64,000 nt of DNA from Trichobilharzia szidati. Taxonomy: Eukaryota > Platyhelminthes > Trematoda > Strigeidida > Schistosomatidae. Position 1 is the first letter of the stretch; every line of letters begins with the position of its first letter. Both the position numbers and the translations under genes were made by a program. The notes under the pieces are model-generated. The model was not told the origin of the DNA. It was given only the letters and a program-made list of their open reading frames with translations, and searched no databases. Of this stretch, positions 53,392 through 63,974 are shown in pieces. The stretch is taken from positions 2,836,354-2,900,353 of the forward strand of contig OX235272.1 of NCBI GenBank assembly GCA_944472155.2, read 5' to 3'.

Positions 53392-54339
53392 TTGGTCAAA
53401 ATTCTCGACTGTCCATATCTTCTTATGGAGATGTTAAGAAATGTTTTACAACTGTTTACCCACACACACATACACACTGTATCTCCCAGAATCCAGTTCA
53501 CTTCGGAAGCAGAATCAGACATCGGTGAACTACCATTTCTAGATTGCCTAGTTAAGAGAAAGGAAAACAGACATTTTAGTATATCCATATTCAGGAAGAA
53601 AACCCACTCAAATAAATATTTAGACTTGAAGTCATCACACCCCATCAGCGCAAAGATTTCAGTTGTTTCAAGTCTTCTTAGACGAGCACACTCTCTGATA
53701 ACCGACGAGAAAGAAAAAGAAATATCAAACATTACTGAAACTCTCAAGCAAAACAACTACCCATGGAACTTCATCAACAAAATCAACACAGACATTAAGT
53801 ATGGCCGAAAACGCATTCCGAAAACATGGACATCCAAAGTCGTCATTCCATATAGAGCAGAGACGTCAGACGATATCAGAAGAGTACTCAATCAGCTCGA
53901 TATTAGAGTTTTCTTCAAAACATCAGATACACTTCAAAGCAACCTTGTCCACATAAAAGACCAAATCCCTATAGATTCTCTATCTAATTGTGTCTATAAA
54001 ATAAAATGCTTGGAATATGATGCGATATACATCGGACAAACATTATGAGAAATCAAAATCAGAAGAAATGAACACCATATAGCATCTCTTCGACCACCGA
54101 GAAATCCCGTTGAACTACAAAAACTTGAAAAATCATCAACCATAGGGCGTCTACAGAGTATAGAATCAGGCGACGAAATTGATTTTGACAATATTGAAAT
54201 AATCCAGAAAAAATTCAGAAATCACAAAGAACGTCTAATATCAGAAGCACTTCATATCAAGTGGAATCCAAATTGCCTGAATAGGAATGATGGACTAAAA
54301 CAGAATCTGACCTGGTTACAACACCTCTCTCCCCCATGA
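53392..54339 (+). pseudogene. PLE-D RT end, connector and GIY-YIG endonuclease, one stop
   Basis: 316 codons in one frame with a single stop (54046-54048). The real element sequence starts at about 53500 with GELPFLDCLVKRKENRHFS, the end of the RT. Connector: SLITDEKEKEISNITETL, NNYPWNFINK, SKVVIPYRAETSDDI. Endonuclease: NCVYKIKCLEYDAIYIGQT then the stop, then IKIRRNEHHIASL, SGDEIDFDNIEI and FRNHKERLISEAL, with LQHLSPP at the end. This is the longest PLE coding stretch in the window, and 3' UTR follows. It resembles PLE-A in the QT after YIG and in its C-terminus. Confidence 0.75.
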
Positions 54340-54775
54340 AGTGACAAAATCAACACGAATGTGATATGCAAGATCACACACTGCCTTTATAATTTCACAA
54401 ACTGATCAAATCCAACAATCTACACTTGGTTTTGTTATCTTTACCAATTGACCAACTTGACAACGAAAAATGACCCCAGAGAGACGAACGATGATCAAGT
54501 TAGTAAACTTTATTTTGATATATCATAACAGACGTACTATTATTTGGTTTAGTGATCTTCATTGTTATTTTGACTTTCATTATGTCCTTTTAACTTGACC
54601 TCAGTGTATTTTCTCACCTTTTAGCTCTTTGTTATATATATGCTGAGATTTTGTAAATTCCGGTTTAATAATACTTTGATAAAGCTATTAGCAGCATTAA
54701 ATAGCGAGACGTCAGTAAAAACAATATCGTTTTGCTTTTCATTCATTGGGAAATACAAAAACCTTTATTATAATG
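54340..54775 (+). mobile_element. PLE-D 3' UTR and end
   Basis: 3' UTR following the ORF. A stem GCTATT (54684-54689) pairs with AATAGC (54700-54705), followed by GAGAC. This looks like a hammerhead stem II with a mutated GAAAC box and TTGATAA upstream. The element ends near 'acctttattat'. Confidence 0.6.
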
Positions 54776-54974
54776 AACATACACATTCTGTTTAAAGTGT
54801 TTAACAAAGGTAGACCAATATTTGTAAGTCCGAGGTCAAATTTTGATCACAGTTCATATGATTTTGTTTATCATACTTGTTGATACTTGTTTTATGACTC
54901 ATGATTGGACAAAGTTTTTAAAAACAAAAGATGTGCCTTTTATATATAAGCCTCTGTTATGTTAATTTTGATTA

Positions 54975-55022
54975 ATTTCCCTGAAGAAGTTCGGACCAGA
55001 TTGCCGAACAAAGCGTTGGAAT
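54975..55022 (+). ncRNA. Hammerhead-like motif with full stem II
   Basis: CTGAAGA (54981-54987), then a perfect six-pair stem GTTCGG (54989-54994) / CCGAAC (55004-55009), then AAAG where GAAA is expected. PLE hammerheads have this layout. The base change in the second core box probably kills cleavage. Confidence 0.5.
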
Positions 55023-55104
55023 TAATCATTTCAATCTCGCTGAGATTTTACAAATGTTCTTTCGGCTTATCTTCAATATACAATTGAGTTTTCAATGCAT
55101 CCGA

Positions 55105-55350
55105 CATGTTCGTATTTCGTTTGAATCTTAACCTCTCCCTTCATACGTTATTTAATAGGTGGAACTTCTGAACATTATCTATCAATTTGTGTCTCTGTGA
55201 ACAAAAATCATGTTCGACTTTTGCAAGTACGACAGAATTCTATGTACATTTATACAATCAACATTTTAGGTAGTAAGCAACTGAAGAGAATCCGACGAGG
55301 AAATAAATGATGGCCTCATTTATTGTTCTGCACGAACATTTGTTGTTTTT
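55105..55350 (+). mobile_element. PLE-C group 3' end with hammerhead-like motif
   Basis: Matches 52.45-52.69 kb in reverse with many substitutions. CTGAAGA at 55281-55287 and GAAA at 55300-55303, with a 12-base spacer that barely pairs. Confidence 0.55.
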
Positions 55351-55479
55351 GGCTTTGTTTAAATCCATAAACGGGAATAAATGCATAAAGAAACTAAATT
55401 GGTTTGCTCTGTGTGTTTAACAGAATTAGAAGTGAAAAACACCTATAATTCTTCGATCTGATCATCACTGCTCGAATAG

Positions 55480-56840
55480 GATTTCGCACAGATGTGCGGC
55501 AGTTCAAGTTACCACACTCTCTCCGTTTAGCATACATGGCAAGAGAATAGAGAGATTTAACAAGTGAGCGAGATAACAAACAGAAATATGAGGGAAAAAG
55601 AATAGTAATACGCAAGAACGACAAAGCCTTATTGAATACGACAAATCACAGAGAATGAATGTATCTGCGCCAGCCAATGAGAACGATTTTGAGTATTGGT
55701 TTCTAGGGATTTCGTTGATTGGTTACAGGATTTCATCATGATCTGACATTGGTTCTTATAATCCTGAGAACTCCAACCAAGCCAGGAAGTCTACACCTCC
55801 CTCCATGGCTGGCTTAAACTAAATGTTGTGGATTTCATTGACTGATCAAGCCATGTTTTCGTTTGACCACCACTGGCTAGCTCTTTTCCAATCTGATCCA
55901 TCCTATGTCAGCTAACATTGACCGTTGAAGAAGGCGATGGATTGTGAGGCATGCGTAACACATAATTTCCTAACCATCTCAATTAATACAGCTGCTTCGC
56001 CACCTCGTCGATTGATTTTCCCTCCTTAACTAGACCTCGACGTCTAACTTCAATATTGCTCACCCTATTATACCACTTCACTCGGGAGATAGAACGCAGG
56101 CACCTACGATCAAAGACAGCTACCGGTCTTTACATTCATGTCTTCCACTTTCGATGACCATGTCTCACTCACAGCCATAAAGAAGGACGGAACGAACTGT
56201 TCCTGTGCAGTACACAGGCCCTTTGATAGATAGTCAGTCGGATATCAAGTCTGATAAGCCAGAGATAGAGTAAGTTGGTTGGTAAATGCCAAACAAGTCT
56301 TCTGTGTCCGTGCTGTGATTTCGTCAGCCATCAACCCACTAGGGCTGATGCATCTTCCCAAATAAGTCAATTGGGTGATTAACACGCTCTACCACTTCAC
56401 TTTCTTCTTATCTTTAAGCTAGGAATCGATGTAGTTCAATCCAGTCCTATAGCATCATCTTGCATCCAATAGGAGCGAATCGCATGTCAAATATTCGAAA
56501 GTTTGTGCTCCTCTCAAGGTGTTCAGAAGACTTTGTTCTACTTTGTCAGCGTCTTCATCTAGAAGCAGGAATATATCATCTGCGTCGGTGGCAAAGTGGT
56601 TAGGACTCTCGCCGACCATGCACATCGTCCGGGGTTCGATCCCCTGCCGGCGCACACCCGATATCTATGGTCGGCCTGAATTTGGGCTACCGATATCCAT
56701 GCTGAAAATTCCACACTTTACTGAAAATACGGTGTGGAATCAAGCTGTGAATCAAAAAAAATCTGTATATTCTAAGTCAGCGAGGCTATTGTCCCCTGGT
56801 AACAAGTCAATCCCTGAGTCGCTGAAGTCAGCAGTTAGGG
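55480..56840 (-). mobile_element. NLTR-B copy with RT end, split by SINE-B1
   Basis: The minus strand reads LLPGDNSLADLEYTD, then the SINE, then ADDIFLLLDEDADKVEQSLL. A stop-rich thumb follows with LTYLGRCISPSGLMADEITA and QKTCLAFTNQL, then the C-terminus and 3' UTR to 55480. The YADD box straddles the SINE. RT palm upstream of 56840 is absent. Confidence 0.7.
56582..56760 (+). mobile_element. SINE-B1 copy inside the NLTR-B YADD box
   Basis: Full-length: head GCGTCGGTGGCAAAGTGG, B box GGGTTCGATCC, tail 'tgtggaatcaagctgtgaat' and poly-A. Flanked by atct at 56578-56581 and 56761-56764, a minimal target duplication. Confidence 0.85.
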
Positions 56841-57060
56841 TTATAAAACACAAAATAATCGAGCAAAGAATATTCTTTTCGATAAATTCCTGTTTATATA
56901 CATAGAATATTCTAAATTAGTAGTCAATAACAATATTAGCGTTTTTTAAATAACATCGATTTGTAAAGTATGGTCAATGCTATTACAGTTCATTAAAGAT
57001 GCTTAAATTATAATAATAATAAAGATATAACAGTGAATAGAAAATCAACTAAAATTAGGG
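56841..57060 (-). other. PLE 3' UTR, AT-rich
   Basis: Downstream of the minus-strand PLE that ends at 57,085. Nothing else seen. Confidence 0.4.
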
Positions 57061-57810
57061 AAATTTCACAAAAATTCTGGATTATTCAAACCTGGATGGC
57101 CTAGGTAATGATAATGACTGAACTAACTTCTTTTGGGTGCATAAATTAGGCTTATTAATATGGATTCCCACAGCCTCAGCAATATTTAGAAGTCGAACTC
57201 TTAAAGCGAAATTGAGATTCGTAGGTATGCGGTAAACTACTCTGAAAGCATGGTTAACGTCAATCTTGTGTTCTGTATCCACAAGATGAGACAGAATAGC
57301 GCTGCGAATAGATTTTGTTTGACCTTTGCTTAACCAGGCAGGGTGATGTTAGGAAATTCGACGCGAAACACGCCTAATTGTACGGCCTATGTAACTAACT
57401 GGCTCCACAGGAGCAGTTAAATTGGTAGATACACATGGAAGAGGCGAAATTAGGCAGTTTGTCTTTTATTCCCGAACGCAGAAGAGGAGTGGTTTTGAAG
57501 ATACAGCGTAATTGAGCAGCAGGGAATGCTCTTTTTACCGCATTTCTAAGGCGATGTATTAGTATCTCACTTGTGTTGTCTCCTAGGAACTGCATCTGTA
57601 AGAACAAGGCCTTTTTTGGAACTGTTGGTAACTTCGGCTGTTTTGGTTTCAGATTCAGATTTTTATCAATAAACTTTTCGGGATAACCATTCTCACTGAG
57701 CAACCGTTTAATATTGTTAAGCTCCTCGTCAAAACATTCATCCGAGCAAATCTCTCTTGCTCTGTGGACCAAGCACTTTATTAGATTGCGTTTGCATTTC
57801 AAGGTCCATT
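57061..57810 (-). pseudogene. PLE-C group connector plus GIY-YIG endonuclease
   Basis: Frame 57395-57802: KCLVHRAREICSDECFDEEL, LSENGYPEKFIDKNL, VPKKALFLQMQFLGDNTSEI, then SSMCIYQFNCSCGAS, where a small indel shifts the frame at the YIG. Frame 57082-57282 continues with DTEHKIDVNHAF and VVYRIPTNLNFAL to LSLPRPSRFE. It is the closest relative of the 21.4 kb copy. Confidence 0.75.
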
Positions 57811-58094
57811 AGTACATCTACGATGAAATTAAACAGAAATTGGAACGGAGAGTGGACATCCCTAATGAACACCACTGGTTGTCATCACTTCAGGTAACAA
57901 CTCTCTGTAAGCTCTTACCTGGCTGCATGAGTTGAGTTCGAGTAGACTGATCTGATCACTTGATTCAATCATACATCTACCTACACTACATTGACAAAAA
58001 GAAGCCACCGTGACAGTTAAATTACGACTATTTTTTTATTAAATAGTTGTGGTACATGCACATGAACACTCATCATATCACAACAAGAAATTTG
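57811..58094. other. Unassigned spacer before the host 3' UTR
   Basis: No repeat head or frame recognised. A second AATAAA-like signal on the minus strand lies at 58035-58040. Confidence 0.35.
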
Positions 58095-58434
58095 AGAAGT
58101 ACAACTGAAAATTTATTATGCAATCTTGTCTGTAACATTATTCTTGGAGAAGCTAGAAGAAAGCACCCCGAAGTAAAGGACTTCGAATAGAGGTCATAAA
58201 GGAATACGACAGATAAACATATGCACATATAGTTCAAAACATTCATTCAAACTAACTAACTACTAACTGTACAATAAGTCATACAATAATAAATTGACAG
58301 ATGCACAGCAACCCAAATTGTTGATGAATAGTGCTGAGCACAGCTGGATTGAGTTGAATTGAGCAAATGCCAAAAAGGGAGGGGAGGAAACATTGAGGCA
58401 ACGAAGTCAAGCGGGAAGGGAATTTTTACATCGA
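58095..58434 (-). other. Probable 3' UTR of the host gene
   Basis: Follows the stop codon at 58435. An AATAAA on the minus strand (58117-58112) lies about 320 nt downstream and is the likely poly-A signal. No repeat recognised. Confidence 0.4.
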
Positions 58435-58524
58435 TCACTTCAACTGGACAGATTTCTTTTTAAGCATTGCACGGATAGCACGAGCTCGCATTTCCAATTC
58501 AGTAATTTCTTGATGAACTAAATC
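58435..58524 (-). CDS. Last exon of a host gene, product unknown
   Basis: The minus strand has a pyrimidine-rich run and 'caatactgtag' ending at 58525, a good splice acceptor. It is followed by an open frame of 29 codons in phase 0 and a TGA at 58437-58435. The peptide begins DLVHQEITELEMRARAIRAM and ends in KKKSVQLK: a charged amphipathic helix, coiled-coil-like. Codon use and the lack of any repeat match set it apart from everything else here. The E-L-E-M-R-A-R-A-I-[RK]-A pattern reminds me of the C-terminus of CAAP1-like proteins, but this is unproven. Upstream exons must lie beyond 58530; the intron holds SINE-A copies. Confidence 0.55.
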   Translation of the reverse strand, partial: DLVHQEITELEMRARAIRAMLKKKSVQLK

Positions 58525-58619
58525 CTACAGTATTGTTTAAAAGATAAATAATATACGGAGACGAAAATTAAACGCGTGTAAATAAAATAATCGAAAGCAC
58601 ATAAATACTCACAAATATT

Positions 58620-58970
58620 GGTTAGAGGATTTCATCATAAGCTGACATCAATTAGAGAACCATTGGAAAACCACCGTGGAGTAGTTAAAATCTGTTTTGT
58701 CAGCCTAGTTTGGAACTCTTCATCAGTAAGCACCCACCACAGGGGGTCCGAACCCAGGACCTTCTGGGTTACAAGGAGAGCTAGTTGGTAGACCATTAAG
58801 CAGCCACTAGGACCCGATCCTACGGAATTCTAACTTTTGTCAATTCATGAAATAGCGTGACCACTAACCAATGTCTTCTTCAATGACTTACTGCCTCACC
58901 TTCAACCTGCTGTATCACGACTTTCCACTAGAACCCCAGGTAACTGTCTGAATAGGGTCAGTCACTAGTG
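58620..58970 (-). mobile_element. Long SINE-A copy in the putative intron
   Basis: Tail 58620-58690, hammerhead remnant (minus strand CTGATGAAGAG at 58726-58716, then CTGACAAAAC), B box reverse 'gggtccgaacccagg', A box near 58790. The extra 5' segment continues to about 58970. Confidence 0.7.
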
Positions 58971-59014
58971 AGCATCAGATCAATTTTCAAGCATCAGTTT
59001 TATTTGATTGCTTG

Positions 59015-59285
59015 GGGGATTTCATTATAAACTGGTATCACTTAGAGAACCATTGGAAAACCTGCAGGGACTACTGGACAGCTGTTTCATCCTAGACTGG
59101 GACTCTTCAGAAGTGCACATCCACCGGGGCTCGAACCCAGGACCTTCTGGTTACAAGGCGAACTAGCTCTTAGACCATTAAGCCACTGGGACCGGATTTA
59201 ATAGCCAGTCCATGAATTTCAACTTCAGCCAATCCACGACATAGTGCAACCACTAGCCAATGTCTTCCGCGAGTATTTGTCCTGA
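59015..59285 (-). mobile_element. SINE-A copy
   Basis: Tail 'tcattataaactggtatcac', hammerhead remnant around 59080-59115, B box reverse 'ggctcgaacccagg' near 59128, A box near 59175, then part of the extra 5' segment. Confidence 0.7.
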
Positions 59286-59455
59286 CGCCTTGTAACCAGA
59301 AGGTTCCAACCCCGGCGGTGAATGCGTACTTCTGAAGAGTCCCGAACTAGGCTGACGAAACAGCTTTCCAATACTCCTAGCTGGTTTTCCAATGGTTCTC
59401 TAACCGATGTCAGCTCATGATGAAATCCTGTAACTAATAAATCAAATCCCTACAA
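59286..59455 (+). mobile_element. SINE-A copy
   Basis: 'gccttgtaaccagaaggttc', then CTGAAGAGTCCC, 'gaactaggctgac', GAAACAG, and the tail 'ctcatgatgaaatcctgtaa'. The CUGANGA and GAAA boxes are intact; the cleavage triplet is altered (TTC). Confidence 0.7.
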
Positions 59456-60054
59456 ATCAATACTTGAATTTATTTATTCATTTGTTTTTTATGAAGTTTC
59501 CTTGTATCATTATCGTATCTAGATGTTTATAATTGTATTTATCCTAAAGCAATAACTCCATGCTTATATGATTAACATGCACTTTGATAAACAACATTCT
59601 TTTCCTAATGACGTTAATAGATTACTAATCATCGCTTATAGATGCATATATTTCTTGGAACTGATGCTTATTTGTTATCACAATACTCATGTCAATGGAC
59701 GTGAACATTGAACGTTTGTTTATTGGAACTGGCAGCCATTGGTGGGCAACTCGAAGGCGCGAATGGTTCGATCGTGTGCAAGTTTGACAAAGGCGGAAAG
59801 AACACGAATAAAAGTACTTTATAACTTCATTTGTACTAAACATTTGTTTGTAGACTTTGTATTTTGTCTCGCTTTAATTGCCAAACAATAAAAATTTCGT
59901 TCAAGGAATACTGGTGTTTTGGATTTAAAGTTGAAACAAATACTCAGTCATTATCGGTTCAAATCGCCGTTACAATAGGAACTTAGGGCTAAGTTCCTTG
60001 ACAACTCATGTATTTGTATGTATTTTAGCCTTGAAACAAAATTTTCATGGGATA
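59456..60054. other. No gene recognised; weak LTR-like hints
   Basis: Contains 'caaacaataaaaatttcg' near 59882 and ends with 'cgccgttaca'. A solo LTR was considered but no partner, PBS or target duplication is seen. Confidence 0.25.
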
Positions 60055-60250
60055 CTGAGTTAGTTCTCAGTGGTTGAATGGTCTACAAGCTTTCCTTGTA
60101 ACCAGAAAATCCTACGTTCAAACCCTGCTAGTAGGTGCGTACTGTTGAAGGGTCGTAAACTCGACGAAACAGTTGTCCAGTACACTTTGGTGATTTTCAG
60201 TGGTTCCTTAACTGATATCAATCAATCTACGGCCAAACTCGAAATTCATA
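60055..60250 (+). mobile_element. SINE-A copy
   Basis: A box TGGTTGAATGG, B-box-like CGTTCAAACC. Hammerhead remnant CTGTTGAAGGGTCG, 'taaact', CGACGAAACAG, where stem II is rebuilt as GTCG/CGAC but the core CUGAUGA reads CTGTTGA. The triplet TGTC is kept. Confidence 0.75.
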
Positions 60251-60909
60251 CAAATAACAATGTTCACAGAGTATTCAGTTGATGAGTGCTCCCACTGAAA
60301 TTCATTAAATGGTGCTTTTTTCACAGTTGTAGATTGTTTTAAATGACAGAGGGGACAAAGTGAGGTGCAGTAGAGAGAGTTAACCAGAAAGAAATCCTAA
60401 CCAGGAACAAATAGGCATAAAGGCAAGCATTTTACAAAATTATTTTTTTTAAAGGTAGAGAGTGTAAGATTGCAATGAATACCAAAGCAAACTGAAAGGT
60501 TCAGCGCACTGACTCACCTTTGTCTAGAAAAATAAAGCAGACAGACAGACAGACTGTGTGTTGAATGATTGATTACTCAGATATAAGTCAATATAGCATG
60601 TTTTGTAAATTAACATGAAGAATTGAACACATTTAAATATTTGCAATATACTATCAGCTACAACGGAGTAAACTGGAAATGGTGTCTAGATTGACATACG
60701 AACGTCAGTAGTTAAGGAAAACACAAGTTTACACAGTAGGAAAAACAATTGTCAAAACAGAAAGGCAGATGCCATTTAAATCATTATTTTTTGTATTCTC
60801 ATGCCACTATTCTGGTAACTTTTCTGAACATGTAACACACATCATGCATGTTTATTAGAAGACATAATGGCGGCCTGCTTAAAATTCGGGTTACCAAAAA
60901 CGTTCATCT
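60251..60909. other. No recognised feature
   Basis: AT-rich sequence with a (ACAG)n stretch near 60537-60553. Confidence 0.4.
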
Positions 60910-61125
60910 CTATTTTTGATTGGACACTAGTGAGTAACTAATGCAATGTGTCTAATCCTATCTTCGGTGCAGACTGAATTCTATCAGTCAAGCTTGCAAT
61001 GTGACCACCATGCCACTAGATGGCTCGCCATCACGGTGCACTGCACTGCGAATTGTTGGTATTAGATGGTTGGAGGCAATCAGCCACAGGAAGCCTCGGA
61101 CCTAGGTTTCGTGCCAGTTGGCACT
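60910..61125. mobile_element. SINE-C foldback arm and body fragment
   Basis: 'ttgattggacactagtgagt' begins an arm like that at 29.0 kb. It runs through 'cgccatcacggtgcactgca' into the reverse SINE-C body ('ggttggaggcaatcagccac'). Confidence 0.7.
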
Positions 61126-61375
61126 CTTCAACAGTAGTCACCCGTGACTCAAAAAGGCGTTGAATCCAGAACTTCCAAGTTACAAGACGAGCTTGTTGAC
61201 TATCCAACCACTGGGATGGAACCCAATGAATCCCATGAATTCTAACTTCTGTCAACTAGCAATTTTTTAGCGCGACTACCAACTAATGCTAACGGTGAGT
61301 ATTTGTCATCACACTCAATACATCAAATCTTAAGGAGCTAACCCTTAAAAATTAATCCAGTGCTCACTAGCGACT
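61126..61375 (-). mobile_element. SINE-A copy, tail missing
   Basis: B box reverse 'ggcgttgaatccagaac', A box near 61205, and the extra 5' segment to about 61375. Confidence 0.6.
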
Positions 61376-61544
61376 GATCAATAATAATAATAGGTGATTT
61401 AGGTACAAATATGGAACTTTCAGCATGTAATTTCCTTATTACACGGGTAATAATTAAAACAGGCCATTTACATTCATAAGACTGTTTAATATGAACATGA
61501 ATATAGGACTAAATTAAATGAAAATATTAACAACAGCATAATAA

Positions 61545-62590
61545 TGACGTGATATCCGGCTGGCTGTCTATCAAAGGACGTGCGTACTACCCAGCAGTTC
61601 TCTCTGTCCTCCTTTATGGCTGTGAGTGAGACAAAGTCATTGAAAGTGGAAGACATGAATGCAAAGGCCGGCTAGCTGTCCTTTCATCAAAGGTGTCTGC
61701 GTTCTATCTCCCATATTATGGTTGGGGTCCTCGGGACGGTAAAAACCAATGGTTGGAAACAATTGGTGACATGGCTCAAAATCGTTCTCACTGGCGCAGA
61801 TGCATCCACTCCTTGTGACTCATGATTTCCAATGAAACTGTTTTGTTCTTCGTTATTACTATTCCTTTGTCTCACACCTCTGTTTACTGACTATATTATG
61901 CATTTTTTCTACTTTCTTCTCTTGCTTTGTGTGCTACATGGAGTGTGGCGACTTGAACTGCCGCACATCAGTGCAAAGTTCTATGTCGAAAACCGACCGA
62001 CCGACCGACCCATATTATGTAGTACTATAGGGTAATTAATGTCAAGTTGAGGGGAACTCAGCCAACGAGGTTGTGAAGTTGCATCGATTGAGATAGTTAG
62101 GACATGTGTTGTTACGCATGACTAGACATCACCTTCTTCGACGAGTAATGTAAGCTGATGTAGGGTCAGATTGGAAAAGAGCTAGTAGTGGTCAAACCAA
62201 AAAAATGCCTTTATCATTCAATGAAATCGATAACTGTTAGTTTGAGCCAGCCATGTAAGGGGGGGTGTGTGCAGACTGCCTGAATGGCTTAGTTGGGATC
62301 CTCGGAATGGTAAGAAATAATGAAAACTGGAGACAATTGGTAGTGATATGGCTCAAAATCGTTCTCAGTGATGGTGCAGACTCATTCACTGTTTGTGATT
62401 TATCAAATCCAGTAAAATTCTATTGTTCCTCTATGTTAACATTCTTTTTCCCTCACCCACAATTCTGTTTATTATCTCTATTTTGATGAATCTTTCCTTA
62501 CTCTCTTCTCTTGTTTTGTGTGCTAAATGGAGGGAGTGTGGCAACTCAAACTGTTGCACATCTGTGCAAAGTTCTACGTTGAAACCAGTC
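61545..62590 (+). mobile_element. NLTR-B C-termini and 3' ends, two in tandem
   Basis: The first (61545-62000) has YPAVLSVLLYGCE, then GWGPRDGKNQWLETIGDMAQ and NRSHWRRCIHSL, stop, and a 3' UTR. The second (62035-62590) has KLHRLR-like remnants, the LADVGSDWKRAS-like stretch with stops and a similar 3' UTR ending near 'aaagttctacgttgaaacc'. Both are 5'-truncated. Clade is uncertain. Confidence 0.65.
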
Positions 62591-62639
62591 AATCAATGAA
62601 AATAAGAAGAGAGAGGGTCATTTACTTAGTATCTCGCAG

Positions 62640-63080
62640 TAAGTTAGTATAGTCATGCCTTACACTTTACTTATCACATCAAATACGTGCCAAATAAGGA
62701 ATTGTAGAGTGTTTAAACTTGATCCTCTGAGCGTATAGTCTTCTATAGTTGCTTCTGTTTTCCCTACCTCATGAGATGCAAGGAGAGAGTTCTGTATAGA
62801 CAGGCTGCTCAGAGTCTGATAAGATAATATTTGCTAATTTGCTGCACGAGTCCATATATATCTATCTACAACACTAATAGCGAGTTAGTTTAGCAACACC
62901 CCACTGACCCTACTGACGGCTTCTAGTGCCCTTCGCAATATAACAAAGTCTTTATAAAGTAACCCAGAAAAGATTAAGATGGAGGAGTAGTAGTAAAGAA
63001 GGTTAGCTAGAATGTTGCAAGAATTAACAAACTTAGAAAGTAGAGACTGAGTGATACCGGGATGAACGAATTTGCTAGGA
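62640..63080 (-). pseudogene. CR1-like C-terminal fragment
   Basis: Matches the post-RT region at 2.3-2.65 kb ('ccactgaccctactgacggc', 'cttcta.agtgccc'), in the same reverse orientation. Stops throughout. Confidence 0.55.
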
Positions 63081-63179
63081 GGTCTAATGAGAAGTGGTGA
63101 CCAGTGGGATCTACACCAAGTCAGTGAGTGTAAGAACGAATAATCGCTGATGACATTGTTTGGCGGTCACGCTACATGT

Positions 63180-63390
63180 CGGAAATTGGCAGAAATTAGA
63201 ATTCGTCGCAGTGGCTGAATAGTCAACGATCTCGCCTGGTAAACTGAAGGCCCTGTGGAGTCATAGATGCGTACTGATGAAGACTCCCAAGCATGGACGA
63301 AACAGTTTTCCAGTACTTCCTGACGATTTTCAATGGTTCTCTAACTGATATTAATCCGTGATCATATTTGAAACTAATATTACTGTGAGA
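63180..63390 (+). mobile_element. SINE-A copy
   Basis: A box 'gtggctgaatagtcaacg'. Hammerhead remnant CTGATGAAGACTCCC, 'aagca', TGGACGAAACAG: both core boxes are intact, but the triplet is TTC. The tail 'ttctctaactgatattaatc' is present. Confidence 0.75.
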
Positions 63391-63429
63391 TGGCATTATT
63401 TCATAGTTCTCGTCCTATCACATAACAAC

Positions 63430-63622
63430 CAAGTAGGCTGGTGGCTCAGCAGTTAGGATGCTCGCCCACCATGCACACGGTCCGGGGTTTGACCCCTGGC
63501 CGACGCACACCTGACTGATATCAATGGTCGGCCTGCTAAATTTGGACTACCAATATCACATGCTGAAAATTCCATACTTGTATCAAAAATACTCTGTGGA
63601 GTCAAGCTATAATAAAAGAAAA
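63430..63622 (+). mobile_element. SINE-B1 copy
   Basis: Head 'gctggtggctcagcagttag', B-box-like GGGTTTGACCC, body 'ggtcggcctgctaaatttgg', tail 'gagtcaagctataataaaag'. Confidence 0.8.
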
Positions 63623-63624
63623 AT

Positions 63625-63885
63625 TAAAATTCAGCCACTGGGACCCGATTCAATGGCTCATGAATTCGAACTTCTACCGATTCGTGATTTGGCGCGACCC
63701 TAACCATTGTATGGCATACGAGCTTGCCTTGTAAACGGAAGGTCCTGGGTTCGAATCCCAGTGGGTGTGTACTGCCGATTGCTCCCAAACTAGGATGAAA
63801 CAGCAGCTATCCAGTGCTCCCCGGTTTCCAATGGTTCTCTAACTGATATCAATCCGTGATCAACTCGTAAAAAAGACATAACTAA
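63625..63885. mobile_element. SINE-A head fragment (minus) joined to a plus copy
   Basis: The minus head part at 63630-63705 is followed by a plus copy with B box GGGTTCGAATCC near 63748, a hammerhead remnant (CTGCCGATTGCTCCC then GGATGAAACAG) and a tail to 63880. Confidence 0.7.
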
Positions 63886-63974
63886 CCCTTACAAACCAAA
63901 CTATAGAAAAATTAAAAACCAAATAAAGGTCTGACAGCTAACCAGTTCTTTGAGAAATAAAAGTGCATATGTTA

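Noticed and set aside
59680..59990. Possible solo LTR (poly-A-like signal, end in TTACA)
   Set aside because: No matching second LTR, primer-binding site or target duplication is visible; the hints are too weak.
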